A stretch of 36,612 nt of DNA from Clostridia bacterium (GTDB lineage Bacteria > Bacillota > Clostridia > Christensenellales > UBA1242), in contig CAAGAO010000037.1 of the NCBI GenBank assembly GCA_900767835.1, positions 1 to 36,612 on the forward strand, in the 5' to 3' direction. The number at the start of each line of letters is the position of its first letter. Position 1 is the stretch's first letter. The notes beneath the pieces are model-generated. The model saw nothing but the letters and a program-made list of their open reading frames with translations, was not told the origin of the DNA and did no database searches. Below, piece by piece: positions 23,010-30,772 of this stretch. The translations under genes and the position numbers were made by a program.

Positions 23010-23783
23010 ATGGAAAAAAATATATCAAATAAAGGTTTAATGAATATTAGTGCTTTTATGAGCAGTTGTGACGATTTAATTAATGGCAAATTTATTTTTG
23101 CAGGAAACAAAGTGTCGAATATTTTGAAAGCGATTAGCGAATCTCCAGAACTTTATGAAGTTATTTCTGAATGCTTAAAAAACTTTAATTATGAAAAAGA
23201 ATTTGGTAGAGCGAAAATTAAATTACCAACGAAAAAAGGTACATTTAAACTACCAGAAGACAAAACTGTTTTAATACCTATGGTGTTTTGTATGCTTGTT
23301 GAAATACAAGAGAATAAAATTGATTTCAAACAATTTTTAGCCGATTATTTTGACTCTGATGATGAAAATATTTCTCAATTCGAAAATTTTGCAAACACAG
23401 TCATTGTGCCATTCAAAAATGCTATCGCGTATTTATTTGAGATTGAAGGTCAAAATAAATTTAAACCTCAAGAAGAAAAAAAAGAAGAACCTAAACTTTT
23501 AAAAAAAGAGCCTACAATCACTGATAAGCAAGCAGAGTTTTTTGCTGACATCACTACAATTATCTCAGATATCTTAGATAATATGGAATTTATTAAAATA
23601 AAACCAGAATTATATGATGATTTAAAATATTTGTTAAAAGTGTTAAAAAACGAGGTTGATTCAAAAAATATCAAAACAACAAACGCTTTGATTATTGGAA
23701 CAATTTATGTGTTAAAACAAATTCGCAAACTTCGTAAATACGAAAATAATTTTAGAGATGCATTAGAAGAACTTTATTTATAA
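23010..23783 (+). CDS. Soluble protein of unknown function
   Basis: 257 residues. It is mainly helical, with two halves (about 1-140 and 165-257) joined by a charged Lys/Glu linker (residues 150-165, runs of E and K). The N-terminal half includes an F-x-L-P-E-D-K-T-V-L-I-P-M-V-F-C-M-L-V-E-I segment. There is no signal peptide or clear membrane helix. I do not recognise a family. The start has no ribosome site, so an internal Met (position 12, M-N-I-S-A-F-M) is an alternative. Its relation to the uppP gene 75 bases downstream is unclear, because uppP has its own promoter-like element. Confidence 0.75.
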   Translation: MEKNISNKGLMNISAFMSSCDDLINGKFIFAGNKVSNILKAISESPELYEVISECLKNFNYEKEFGRAKIKLPTKKGTFKLPEDKTVLIPMVFCMLVEIQENKIDFKQFLADYFDSDDENISQFENFANTVIVPFKNAIAYLFEIEGQNKFKPQEEKKEEPKLLKKEPTITDKQAEFFADITTIISDILDNMEFIKIKPELYDDLKYLLKVLKNEVDSKNIKTTNALIIGTIYVLKQIRKLRKYENNFRDALEELYL

Positions 23784-23827
23784 ATTTAATAGTATTCTTT
23801 GCATATATATTTATTAATACAAACGCA

Positions 23828-23865
23828 TATAATATCACTACAAAGGAGAGAATTGTAGTGATATT
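23828..23865 (+). promoter_or_regulatory. uppP control region: perfect dyad around the ribosome site
   Basis: A -10-like TATAAT (23828-23833) overlaps the left arm AATATCACTACAA (23831-23843). The right arm TTGTAGTGATATT (23853-23865) is a perfect 13-bp inverse and contains the GTG start (23858-23860). The 9-base loop AGGAGAGAA is the ribosome site. As DNA it could be a repressor site; as RNA, starting near 23840, at least seven pairs could still form around the start codon. Confidence 0.7.
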
Positions 23866-24625
23866 TTATATTGTTGTTTTGGCTTTTGTGCAAGGTTTAA
23901 CAGAATTTTTGCCAGTGTCCTCTAGTGGACATTTATTGCTGTTAAGTAAGTTGTTTGGCATAAATAACGACTTTTTACTCTTGTCCGTTATACTCCATGT
24001 CGCAACATTGCTTTCAGTACTTATAATATTAAAGAGTGAAGTGAAAGAATTAATAAAACATCCTTTTGGTGATTTAAGTAAAAAACTTATACTTGCAACC
24101 ATACCAACAGTTGTAATCGTTATATTATTTAAAAGTTTTTTCGATAATGCGTTTGATGGTAAATATCTTCCATTTTGTTTTATGCTTACTTCGGTCTTGA
24201 TAGTTTTAAGTGAATTTATATGTAAAAAGAAAACAAATCTAACCAAAACCATAACTAGTAAAGATTCCATAATTATGGGTATAGCACAAGGTATTGCTGT
24301 TTTGCCGGGAATATCAAGAAGCGGTGCAACAATTTGTACAGGGCTTATTTGTGGAAAGAATAGAGAAGAAGTGGCTCATTTTTCCTTTTTAATGAGCATA
24401 CCGATAATACTCGCAAGCCTTGTTTTGGAGGTCTATGAATATGTTAAAGTAGGGCAAGTATTAATAATTAGTTGGTATGAATTGTTAATTGGTTTTATTG
24501 TTGCTTTTATTACTGGTTTGTTTGCTGTAAAATTTATGTTAAAACTAATAGAAAAACATTCATTAATGATTTTTGCCGTGTACTTGGTAATAATTGCAAT
24601 TATTTCATTTTTTATTTGCTATTGA
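23858..24625 (+). CDS. uppP: Undecaprenyl-diphosphatase
   Basis: 255 residues starting at GTG 23858, seven bases after AAGGAGAG. UppP (BacA) removes a phosphate from undecaprenyl diphosphate at the membrane, renewing the lipid carrier for peptidoglycan. The two active-site segments are clear: G-L-T-E-F-L-P-V-S-S-S-G-H-L near the N-terminus and L-P-G-I-S-R-S-G-A-T in the middle. Seven or eight membrane helices fit the family. The start codon lies in one arm of a perfect inverted repeat. Confidence 0.95.
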   Translation: MIFYIVVLAFVQGLTEFLPVSSSGHLLLLSKLFGINNDFLLLSVILHVATLLSVLIILKSEVKELIKHPFGDLSKKLILATIPTVVIVILFKSFFDNAFDGKYLPFCFMLTSVLIVLSEFICKKKTNLTKTITSKDSIIMGIAQGIAVLPGISRSGATICTGLICGKNREEVAHFSFLMSIPIILASLVLEVYEYVKVGQVLIISWYELLIGFIVAFITGLFAVKFMLKLIEKHSLMIFAVYLVIIAIISFFICY

Positions 24626-24780
24626 TAATGGTTATAAATAAATTTGCTTATCTTAACCTTTAAAATCATTATCCAGTTTAGATTATTTCTTGAAAACAGA
24701 CATCAACTCCGCTTGTAATATTTCTATAGAACTCAATAAAACATTTTATTTTGTACATATTGTCCTTAATTCCCTAAATA

Positions 24781-24815
24781 AAAACAACCAAAGAATTTAC
24801 TTTGGTTGTTTTTAA
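24781..24815 (-). terminator. Bidirectional terminator between uppP and rpsT
   Basis: AAAACAACCAAAG (24781-24793) and CTTTGGTTGTTTT (24800-24812) form a 13-bp perfect stem with an AATTTA loop. An A-run lies before it and T after it, so it can serve both convergent genes. Confidence 0.9.
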
Positions 24816-24857
24816 TGGTAAAACAAAGTTTAACTATTTAAACTTTAATATTTATTA

Positions 24858-25124
24858 TTAACCTTTAATTGCATCTAATTTTTTAGAAAGAGCAGATTGG
24901 TTTCTACTAGCACAATTTTTGCTAATAACATTGTCTTGTGCAGCATTATCAAGAAGTGATACAACTTCACTTAAAAGTTTAGTTGCTTCTTCAACTTGTT
25001 TGTTTTCAACGGCTAGTAAGAATTTCTTTTTAGCAGTTGCTAATTCAGATTTAACAGATTTATTTAATGCGTTTTTTGTTGCTGTAACCAAAACTCTTTT
25101 TTTTGCTGATTTAATATTTGGCAT
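24858..25124 (-). CDS. rpsT: Ribosomal protein S20
   Basis: 88 residues, the S20 length. It starts M-P-N-I-K-S-A-K-K-R-V and has the basic, helical make-up of this 16S rRNA-binding protein, ending L-S-K-K-L-D-A-I-K-G. A GGAG site is present about 13 bases before the ATG, a longer gap than usual. It is monocistronic here. Some bacterial rpsT genes are autoregulated through the leader, but nothing in this leader shows that. Confidence 0.97.
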   Translation of the reverse strand: MPNIKSAKKRVLVTATKNALNKSVKSELATAKKKFLLAVENKQVEEATKLLSEVVSLLDNAAQDNVISKNCASRNQSALSKKLDAIKG

Positions 25125-25277
25125 AGTGTTTTGATATCTCCTTTTTAAAATTCGATTAATTCTAACATAATAAAGTATTTAATGCAAGTATTTTTTTGAA
25201 TTATTAAATATATTTTGAATAAGTTGTCTAAATATTGATAAAACAAGCGAAAATATTTTAAAAAATTACTATTTTAG

Positions 25278-25307
25278 TTGCTTAGTTTTTAAATTTTGTT
25301 ATATACT
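25278..25307 (+). promoter_or_regulatory. Promoter of the gene at 25332
   Basis: TTGCTT (25278-25283), 18 bases, TATACT (25302-25307), followed by AGAGG ahead of the ATG. Confidence 0.65.
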
Positions 25308-25331
25308 AAACTTATATAAGAGGTAAAAATT

Positions 25332-26009
25332 ATGAAAAGAAGAATTGTGATTTATAGTATTTTCCTTGGACTTTTAACTGTACTTACTTGTTTTGGGTTA
25401 TTCACTTTAATTTTAAATCCTAATTACACAAACAATAATGTTACATTCACTGTTAAAAATGATGAAGCATATTTTCAAGTGGTAGGCAAGTATTATTATG
25501 GTGAAGTTACCGAACCAACAAATACGTATACGGCAAAATATATTCAAGAAGATGTATATAAAGGTGAAGATACAACAATTGAAGCGTGGGATATAGGGGA
25601 GAGCGTTTTCGTTCGAGATGACCAAAACCCAGAAGAAAATAAAATGGTACTTAAATATGTATTGGTTATTACTAATAAAAATAGAGAAAGAAATTTAAGT
25701 GTAAAATTAAACAATGTTGCTGTTCACAAAGATAAATATTTTTTAACTAAAATAGAGTATGATAATGATGTTGTATTCTACAATACAAACAAAGAAGGCG
25801 AATCTCAGGTTGGTATGAGTTACTATAAGCCAAACGATTTACCAAATGCTGTAAATATTGACAATGCAAAAATCCTAAGCAAAGATGATAATTCAAGTTC
25901 AATTAATAATTCATTTACAGTAACAATTACAATGCTTTTAAACACAAGAACAAAACCATTCAATATTGCAAATAATTTCAATTTTGTGCTTGAATCGGTT
26001 GGTGCTTAA
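25332..26009 (+). CDS. Exported or membrane-anchored beta-rich protein of unknown function
   Basis: 225 residues. The first 28 form a signal peptide or membrane anchor (K-R-R, then a hydrophobic stretch) with no lipobox. The rest is Asn/Thr/Tyr-rich with alternating strands (Y-V-L-V-I-T-N-K-N-R-E-R-N-L-S-V-K-L), resembling the N-terminal part of the BspA-like protein at the start of the window. I do not recognise a family; a surface or matrix role is a guess. It has its own promoter and a strong terminator, so it is a single-gene unit. Confidence 0.75.
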   Translation: MKRRIVIYSIFLGLLTVLTCFGLFTLILNPNYTNNNVTFTVKNDEAYFQVVGKYYYGEVTEPTNTYTAKYIQEDVYKGEDTTIEAWDIGESVFVRDDQNPEENKMVLKYVLVITNKNRERNLSVKLNNVAVHKDKYFLTKIEYDNDVVFYNTNKEGESQVGMSYYKPNDLPNAVNIDNAKILSKDDNSSSINNSFTVTITMLLNTRTKPFNIANNFNFVLESVGA

Positions 26010-26053
26010 ACTAATTAATGATAACAAAAATAATTAAAAAAATTATTCTTCAT

Positions 26054-26095
26054 AAAAAAGTATTATTTACATTTGATTGTAAATAATACTTTTTT
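26054..26095 (+). terminator. Terminator with an 18-bp perfect stem
   Basis: The arms at 26054-26071 and 26078-26095 (beginning AAAAAAGTATT and ending AATACTTTTTT) are perfectly complementary around a TTTGAT loop. The A-run and T-run make it usable on both strands, but it is 91 bases from the convergent lipoprotein gene. Confidence 0.88.
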
Positions 26096-26186
26096 AAGTT
26101 TTATCTTGTGTTTAATCTCTTAATGATGTCGAGTCGAGTTTAATTCAGATGTAAAAATTCTAATAACTTTAATTAACATAGTCATA

Positions 26187-27980
26187 CTAATTATTAATTG
26201 ATTGTTTTATGTTTACAAGAAATACTTTTTCATAACTTAACCAATTATCGCTCTCGGGTGCGGTTATTTTGATTGCAACAGTAATATTTTTGTAATCTTT
26301 TGCGTGAGATAAAATATCTGTTATTGTTAGTGTTTTAACTAAGGAGTTATCGGTTTGATTTTCCTTATCTGTTAATTCTCCAGTTGCTAAACTAATTGAG
26401 TTGTTAATTTCATAACCTGTAGGAAGTATTGTCCAAGTATATTCTCCATCTAAATAATCTTGACCGTATATAAGGTCTATTAATTTTAAATCAATAGAAT
26501 TGTTTTCGTCCAACTCTGCATCTATAACATAAGGTTCAATAGAAATAGAGCGGTCGTTTAAATTTCCTTTTTCTACATTCATACTAATAGTTAAAGCGTT
26601 GTTATTTGAGTTTAAGTATATATTATAATTTGAACTTTGTGTCAATGTAGTATTCCATACAAAATTATCTTTATAATTTAAAGTGTAAGTTATAGAAATG
26701 TTTTCGGCTTTGTTTGTATAGTAAGTTTTGTAATTGTTATCAACATTAATGTTATTAGTATTTGCTGTGGATGTGTATAATTCACTGTAAGGAGCAAGAA
26801 TCTTTAATGAGTGGGTTTTGTTTGGTTCAAACGAATGATTATTTGAACAGCAATTACTTTCTATTTTTGGAATATCTACTTTACATTGCTTAATATTGAT
26901 TGTAACATCAAAAGCATCAGACTCGCGTAATAAATAAACATTATTTTCACCAACAGGTACAAATTTCACTTTTATTGTTTGTGGTTCGTTTGATGCGTTT
27001 AGTTTTAAATTTGGGTCAACTGTCTCAAACTTGCCATAGTGACTAAAGAAAGGTGACAATGTTTCAATGGTGTTTTTGTTACTGTCAAAATATTCGTCAT
27101 TATTTGTGTTGTCAAAATCGTTACATAAAACTAGCATACCACCATAAATGTTTAAACCAATTTGAGATTCTTGCATTTGAGAAAGAGTGACATCACTATA
27201 TGGTGCATTTATTGAAAATGACCATTCTAATTTAAGGTCGGTAGTGTCAACAAAAATATGTGCTTTTGTAATGGTTATTTTTACGAATTCAGTAAAATTT
27301 GAACTAAATCCACTTTTTTTAATTTTTACTGTAAAATAATAATTCCCAGGTTCTAAGTACTCTAATGTATCTATGCGTTCAACTAAATTCTCAGTTGGTC
27401 TTAAAGTTTCAGTATAAGAAGTCGAGTCCTTTAAAGAGTAAAGACCTAAATTTTGTACAGAAGAAGCATCAATTAATTCGTTGTTTTCATATAATGAAAA
27501 AGAAATACCAGAAAGTTTAGTCCCATATGGTAATTCATTTTTTGCAAAATCACCATTTAACAAACATTCCAATTCGACATTATAAAAATTTGGATTCACA
27601 GGTTCTAAAATATTAATTACATATTCCTTTTGGAACTCATTAAATTTAAACATTAAAGTCCAATAGCCACTATCTAAACTAGATGAATAAACTTTTTCCA
27701 AATAAGAATTATATTCAATTATCTCATCATCTGGTGTGTTAACTGTAATTTGACATTGATTAGTAATATCTTGCGATTTTCCATCACTATAATATGCTAA
27801 AATAGAAAACCCATATAGTCCAGAATTGTCGCCATATTGTTTTTCTATATAATTTGACAAGACTTCATTATTTAGCATAATATCAATATTAACAATTGTT
27901 GGTTCGTTGCATGCCGATAAAACGAATGCAAAAGGTATAATAAATATAAACAAATAATATTTAAATTTATTTTTTTTCAT
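26187..27980 (-). CDS. Large secreted lipoprotein with Ig-like repeats
   Basis: 597 residues from the ATG at 27980, preceded by GGAG at a nine-base gap. Upstream in-frame Met codons at 27995 and 28028 lack this. The signal peptide (K-K-N-K-F-K-Y-Y-L-F-I-F-I-I-P) ends in the lipobox L-S-A-C, so the Cys is lipidated and the protein sits on the outer face of the membrane. The rest is Asn/Thr/Ser-rich beta structure. Recurring A-P-Y-S-(D/E), Y-G-x-x-L-x-G and V-x-I-x-K-A/Q elements suggest several MBG- or Ig-like domains. No catalytic motif is seen. Probably an adhesin or structural surface protein. Confidence 0.82.
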   Translation of the reverse strand: MKKNKFKYYLFIFIIPFAFVLSACNEPTIVNIDIMLNNEVLSNYIEKQYGDNSGLYGFSILAYYSDGKSQDITNQCQITVNTPDDEIIEYNSYLEKVYSSSLDSGYWTLMFKFNEFQKEYVINILEPVNPNFYNVELECLLNGDFAKNELPYGTKLSGISFSLYENNELIDASSVQNLGLYSLKDSTSYTETLRPTENLVERIDTLEYLEPGNYYFTVKIKKSGFSSNFTEFVKITITKAHIFVDTTDLKLEWSFSINAPYSDVTLSQMQESQIGLNIYGGMLVLCNDFDNTNNDEYFDSNKNTIETLSPFFSHYGKFETVDPNLKLNASNEPQTIKVKFVPVGENNVYLLRESDAFDVTINIKQCKVDIPKIESNCCSNNHSFEPNKTHSLKILAPYSELYTSTANTNNINVDNNYKTYYTNKAENISITYTLNYKDNFVWNTTLTQSSNYNIYLNSNNNALTISMNVEKGNLNDRSISIEPYVIDAELDENNSIDLKLIDLIYGQDYLDGEYTWTILPTGYEINNSISLATGELTDKENQTDNSLVKTLTITDILSHAKDYKNITVAIKITAPESDNWLSYEKVFLVNIKQSINN

Positions 27981-28124
27981 AATTTTATTCTCCATAATTA
28001 GTTTAACAAATTTATAAATAAAATACAAATAAAATAATGATTAAAAAACATAATTAGTTGCAGTTTAAATATAAGATATGGTATACTAAATATCAAATAA
28101 AGTAAATTTTAATAGGGGTAGTAT

Positions 28125-28622
28125 ATGAAAAAACTTAAAAATAAATTAATGACAAATATTATTGCAGGTATAATATTACCAATATTGCTTGTTGTTGGTA
28201 TTGTTATGATAATTCTTTACGCAAAAAACAATACAATATTGTTGGTTCTAGGAATCGTTTTTGTTATTATGGGCTTTTATGGTTCGCCTATGGTTTGGGT
28301 TACATATGGTTCAAAAAAACAAGATTTAAGACTATTGTCGCTTATTTATAACGAAAATATTTATAGTATTGATTCTTTGGCAGAGCAACTAGGTATGGAA
28401 AAACAAACAGCATTAAATGAAGTTAGAAAACTAATTAATCAAGGTTATTTGACTGGTTATTTGTTAAAGGATAATAATTATTTGGAGTTAAACACAAACG
28501 AAAAACAAGGGGAAAAAGTTACAATAGTAAAATGCCCAAGTTGTGGTGCAAAAAATAGAGTAACAGGTAATAGTTGTTTTTGTGAATATTGCGGTGAAAA
28601 ATTAGAGAATATTAATAAATAG
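28125..28622 (+). CDS. Membrane protein with winged-helix and zinc-ribbon domains
   Basis: 165 residues. Two membrane helices (about 10-32 and 37-58) are followed by a winged-helix-like region (about 70-120: S-I-D-S-L-A-E-Q-L-G-M-E-K-Q-T-A-L-N-E-V). The C-terminal zinc ribbon is C-P-S-C-G-A-K-N-R...C-E-Y-C-G. AGGGG lies before the ATG, and an extended -10 (TGG-TATACT, 28079-28087) lies 37 bases before it. The layout recalls membrane proteins with a PCI-type winged helix that occur in Clostridia. It is co-transcribed with the next membrane protein (11-base gap). Role unknown. Confidence 0.8.
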   Translation: MKKLKNKLMTNIIAGIILPILLVVGIVMIILYAKNNTILLVLGIVFVIMGFYGSPMVWVTYGSKKQDLRLLSLIYNENIYSIDSLAEQLGMEKQTALNEVRKLINQGYLTGYLLKDNNYLELNTNEKQGEKVTIVKCPSCGAKNRVTGNSCFCEYCGEKLENINK

Positions 28623-28633
28623 GAAATAAATAT

Positions 28634-29134
28634 ATGAAAAGTTTAGATAGAGTACAAACGATAGCAAAAGTATTAAAAATTTTATCAATGATTGTATTTG
28701 TTTGCTCCATAGTCATTTTGTCAATTTTGTCAATTTTATTAATAGTATTTTGCTTTGTAGGGAACAATGTTGAGTTTGTCAACTTTTTTGCACGAATGGG
28801 TTTACCATATGAGTTTAACACTGTACTTTGTGCATTGATTTGTTTGATTTTGCAATTTATAGGTTCAATAATAATTTATTCAAAAGTTGTACGTTTTTAT
28901 AAATTAGAATTAGAACTAGGAAATCCTTTTGATAAACCTTTAATTAAAGAAATGAGAAAGGTTGGCGTTTGGAGAATAGTACTTCCAATAGTATTGAGTG
29001 TAATTATTGCTACCATCACTGCGTGCTTTGGGTTATCTCTTAACATGTCCGCTTTGTCAGGAGTAACAATGGGAATTGTATATTTGATTGTGTCATGCAT
29101 TTTGGAATATGGCTCAGAATTGAAAAGAAGATAA
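28634..29134 (+). CDS. Four-helix integral membrane protein of unknown function
   Basis: 166 residues with membrane helices near 17-42, 62-85, 112-132 and 137-157. Between helices 2 and 3 is a short charged loop (Y-K-L-E-L-E-L-G-N-P-F-D-K-P). It follows the winged-helix membrane protein by 11 bases, and a terminator follows, so the two form an operon. The layout is like DUF2975-type small membrane proteins, but the match is not certain. Confidence 0.78.
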   Translation: MKSLDRVQTIAKVLKILSMIVFVCSIVILSILSILLIVFCFVGNNVEFVNFFARMGLPYEFNTVLCALICLILQFIGSIIIYSKVVRFYKLELELGNPFDKPLIKEMRKVGVWRIVLPIVLSVIIATITACFGLSLNMSALSGVTMGIVYLIVSCILEYGSELKRR

Positions 29135-29183
29135 ATAATTTTATTTAATTTAAACTAATCACATAAAAATAGTATTAATAACA

Positions 29184-29217
29184 TAAAAAAATTGGAGAAG
29201 ATATCTTCAATTTTTTT
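29184..29217 (+). terminator. Terminator of the two-gene membrane operon
   Basis: AAAAAATT and GAAGAT pair with ATCTTC and AATTTTTT, with a small GGA bulge, followed by T. Confidence 0.7.
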
Positions 29218-29244
29218 AAAGTATATTGACAAGTATTAACTATT

Positions 29245-29522
29245 AAAAAAACTTAAGATTAACACCTTAAGTCTTTTGGTAACGCGCGAAAGGGATTCGC
29301 TCTGTTCCGCTTTGCTACACTATCACGCCTGGTTTGTCCACTGGACAAACCGTTCGAATCCCTGTAGATAGCCCTTGCATTTTAAAATAAAAAAACTTAC
29401 GATTAACACCTTAAGTCTTTTGGTGGCACGCGAAAGGGATTCGCTCCGCTTACGCTATCACGCCTGGTGCTACAAAACTTGCCACTGGCAACTTTTGTTT
29501 AACGCACCGTTCGAATCCCCCT
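29245..29522 (-). repeat. Two tandem tRNA-tail-derived repeat units downstream of tRNA-Arg
   Basis: Two units 144 bases apart share about 55 near-identical bases (29245-29300 and 29390-29444). Read on the minus strand, each begins with a T-arm-like GGATTCGAACGG (29361-29350 and 29517-29506). Each ends in a tRNA-3'-end-like GCGAATCCCTTTCGCG, then TACCA or CACCA, then a hairpin with a T-run. Inside are GGTTTGTCCA-C-TGGACAAACC (29331-29351) and TTGCC-ACT-GGCAA (29479-29491). Small modules match the block after tRNA-Ser 23 kb away. The gap 29135-30002 holds no protein gene. Confidence 0.7.
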
Positions 29523-29531
29523 GAACTTATC

Positions 29532-29569
29532 AAAAAAATCCGTCCCATACAAACTTTAGGTTCGGATTT
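29532..29569 (-). terminator. tRNA-Arg terminator
   Basis: On the minus strand AAATCCG (29569-29563) and CGGATTT (29542-29536) pair around a 20-base loop and run into T. Confidence 0.75.
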
Positions 29570-29577
29570 AACTTCGG

Positions 29578-29654
29578 TGGTGCGCGTGGAGGGATTCGAA
29601 CCCCCGACCTTCGCCTTAGAAGGGCGCTGCTCTATCCAACTGAGCTACACACGC
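29578..29654 (-). tRNA. tRNA-Arg (anticodon TCT)
   Basis: On the minus strand the acceptor GCGTGTG pairs with CACGCGC. The D arm is AGCTCAGTTGGATAGAGC, the anticodon loop CTTCTAA (TCT), the T arm GGGGGTTCGAATCCCTC. The discriminator A is followed by an encoded CCA (29580-29578). It lies 18 bases after tRNA-Gly in the same transcript. Confidence 0.95.
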
Positions 29655-29672
29655 AAATTTGGAAAAATATCT

Positions 29673-29746
29673 TGGAGCGGGTGATGGGAATCGGACCCAC
29701 GCAACCAGCTTGGAAGGCTGGGGCTCTACCATTGAGCTACACCCGC
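29673..29746 (-). tRNA. tRNA-Gly (anticodon TCC)
   Basis: On the minus strand the acceptor GCGGGTG pairs with CACCCGC. The anticodon loop CTTCCAA holds TCC. The T arm is GTGGGTCCGATTCCCAT, and CCA is encoded (29675-29673). It is the first tRNA of a Gly-Arg pair. Confidence 0.95.
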
Positions 29747-29762
29747 ATTTTTCAACCTAGTT

Positions 29763-29791
29763 ATTATATCAAACCCTTTTTATATTGTCAA
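29763..29791 (-). promoter_or_regulatory. Consensus promoter of the tRNA-Gly/tRNA-Arg unit
   Basis: On the minus strand, TTGACA (29791-29786), 17 bases and TATAAT (29768-29763): a perfect consensus promoter 17 bases before the tRNA. Confidence 0.9.
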
Positions 29792-30002
29792 CAAAAACTT
29801 ATATTTTTTTTAAAAGAGTTAATTTAGTTGTTTATAGAAGAAAATATTAAGTGTATTGAGCAATTTAGTTGGTATATGAAATTGATAAGAATAATTTTTT
29901 AATTTTACACACAATCTAATTGTATATATACAAAATATATATATGTTTTACAAAATTTTCAACATATAAAATGTTTTAAATAATATAGTTTTGGAGATAA
30001 TT

Positions 30003-30230
30003 ATGAAAGATTTTGATAAGTTAAATAAGGAACTATCTGTAAAGAGTAGAAAACTTCAAGATGTGCTAAAAGAGTATGCATTACCAAATTCCGATGAAAT
30101 TCATAATATGATATGTGGATATGCATATTCAAGAGATGTTGCGGATACTATTTTATATGAAACTGCAGAATCCATAGATTATTTTAGGTATGAAAAGGAA
30201 TTATGCAAAACTATAACACCGAAAACATAA
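30003..30230 (+). CDS. Small protein overlapping mazF, candidate antitoxin
   Basis: 75 residues from the ATG at 30003, six bases after GGAG; a TTG at 29991 is less likely. It overlaps mazF by 28 bases, as translation-coupled toxin-antitoxin pairs do. It is helical and mixed-charge (K-E-L-S-V-K-S-R-K-L-Q-D-V-L-K-E-Y) and shows no ribbon-helix-helix or AbrB motif, unlike known MazE proteins. Position suggests an antitoxin of an unrecognised type, but an unrelated coupled protein is possible. Confidence 0.7.
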   Translation: MKDFDKLNKELSVKSRKLQDVLKEYALPNSDEIHNMICGYAYSRDVADTILYETAESIDYFRYEKELCKTITPKT

Positions 30231-30583
30231 AAAGAGGAGATATTTACTACGCTGATTTAAGTCCAGTTGTGGGCAGTGAACAGGGCGGTGTTCGTCCAGT
30301 GCTTGTAATTCAAAATGACATTGGAAATAAATATTCGCCAACAGTTATAGTTTGTGCAATAACAAGTCAATTAACAAAAGCAAAACTTCCAACACATATT
30401 GAACTTGATGGAGATAAATATAACTTAACAAAAGATTCAGTTTGTTTGTTAGAGCAAATTCGTACTTTAGATAAAAGACGCTTAAAGGAAAAAATATCTT
30501 ACATAGATGAACAAAAACAAAAAGAAATAAATAGGGCGATTTTAATAAGTTTAGGTTTTTTTGAAAAAACTAACGAGCGATAG
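30203..30583 (+). CDS. mazF: MazF/EndoA-type mRNA endoribonuclease toxin
   Basis: 126 residues, very close to Bacillus MazF (EndoA). It has the start R-G-D-I-Y-Y-A-D-L-S-P-V-V-G-S-E-Q-G-G-V-R-P and the conserved Arg31 and Thr54, equivalent to catalytic Arg25 and Thr48. The segment L-L-E-Q-I-R-T-L-D-K-R-R-L is also present. MazF cuts single-stranded mRNA at short sites and slows growth when free of its antitoxin. AAAAGGA precedes the ATG inside the upstream gene. In Bacillus the partner MazE is encoded next to alr; here the partner looks unrelated. A cloverleaf repeat starts nine bases after the stop. Confidence 0.95.
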   Translation: MQNYNTENIKRGDIYYADLSPVVGSEQGGVRPVLVIQNDIGNKYSPTVIVCAITSQLTKAKLPTHIELDGDKYNLTKDSVCLLEQIRTLDKRRLKEKISYIDEQKQKEINRAILISLGFFEKTNER

Positions 30584-30591
30584 ACAAATCG

Positions 30592-30678
30592 CACTCTTGG
30601 AAGTAAAATTTTGCTTTTCTTAAAATTTTTGAAATTGCTATAGCAATTTCATTTGCTTTGCAAACACTTCCAAGAGTG
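30592..30678. repeat. Cloverleaf-like intergenic repeat, copy 2
   Basis: The closing stem is CACTCTTGGAAGT (30592-30604) with ACTTCCAAGAGTG (30666-30678), 13 perfect pairs. Arm 1 is AAAATTTT/AAAATTTT (30605-30612 and 30622-30629). Arm 2 is GAAATTGC/GCAATTTC (30631-30650). Arm 3 is TTTGC/GCAAA (30652-30664). Order, spacing and the GGAAGT/ACTTCC core match copies 1 and 3, but arm sequences differ with pairing kept. Confidence 0.88.
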
Positions 30679-30772
30679 GTGAATCAGCAAACCTTGAGTT
30701 AAAAACAAAAAAAATTAAAAGTCATCTTAACATAAAAAAATAATAAATCATATATTAAAGCAAGGAGAATTT

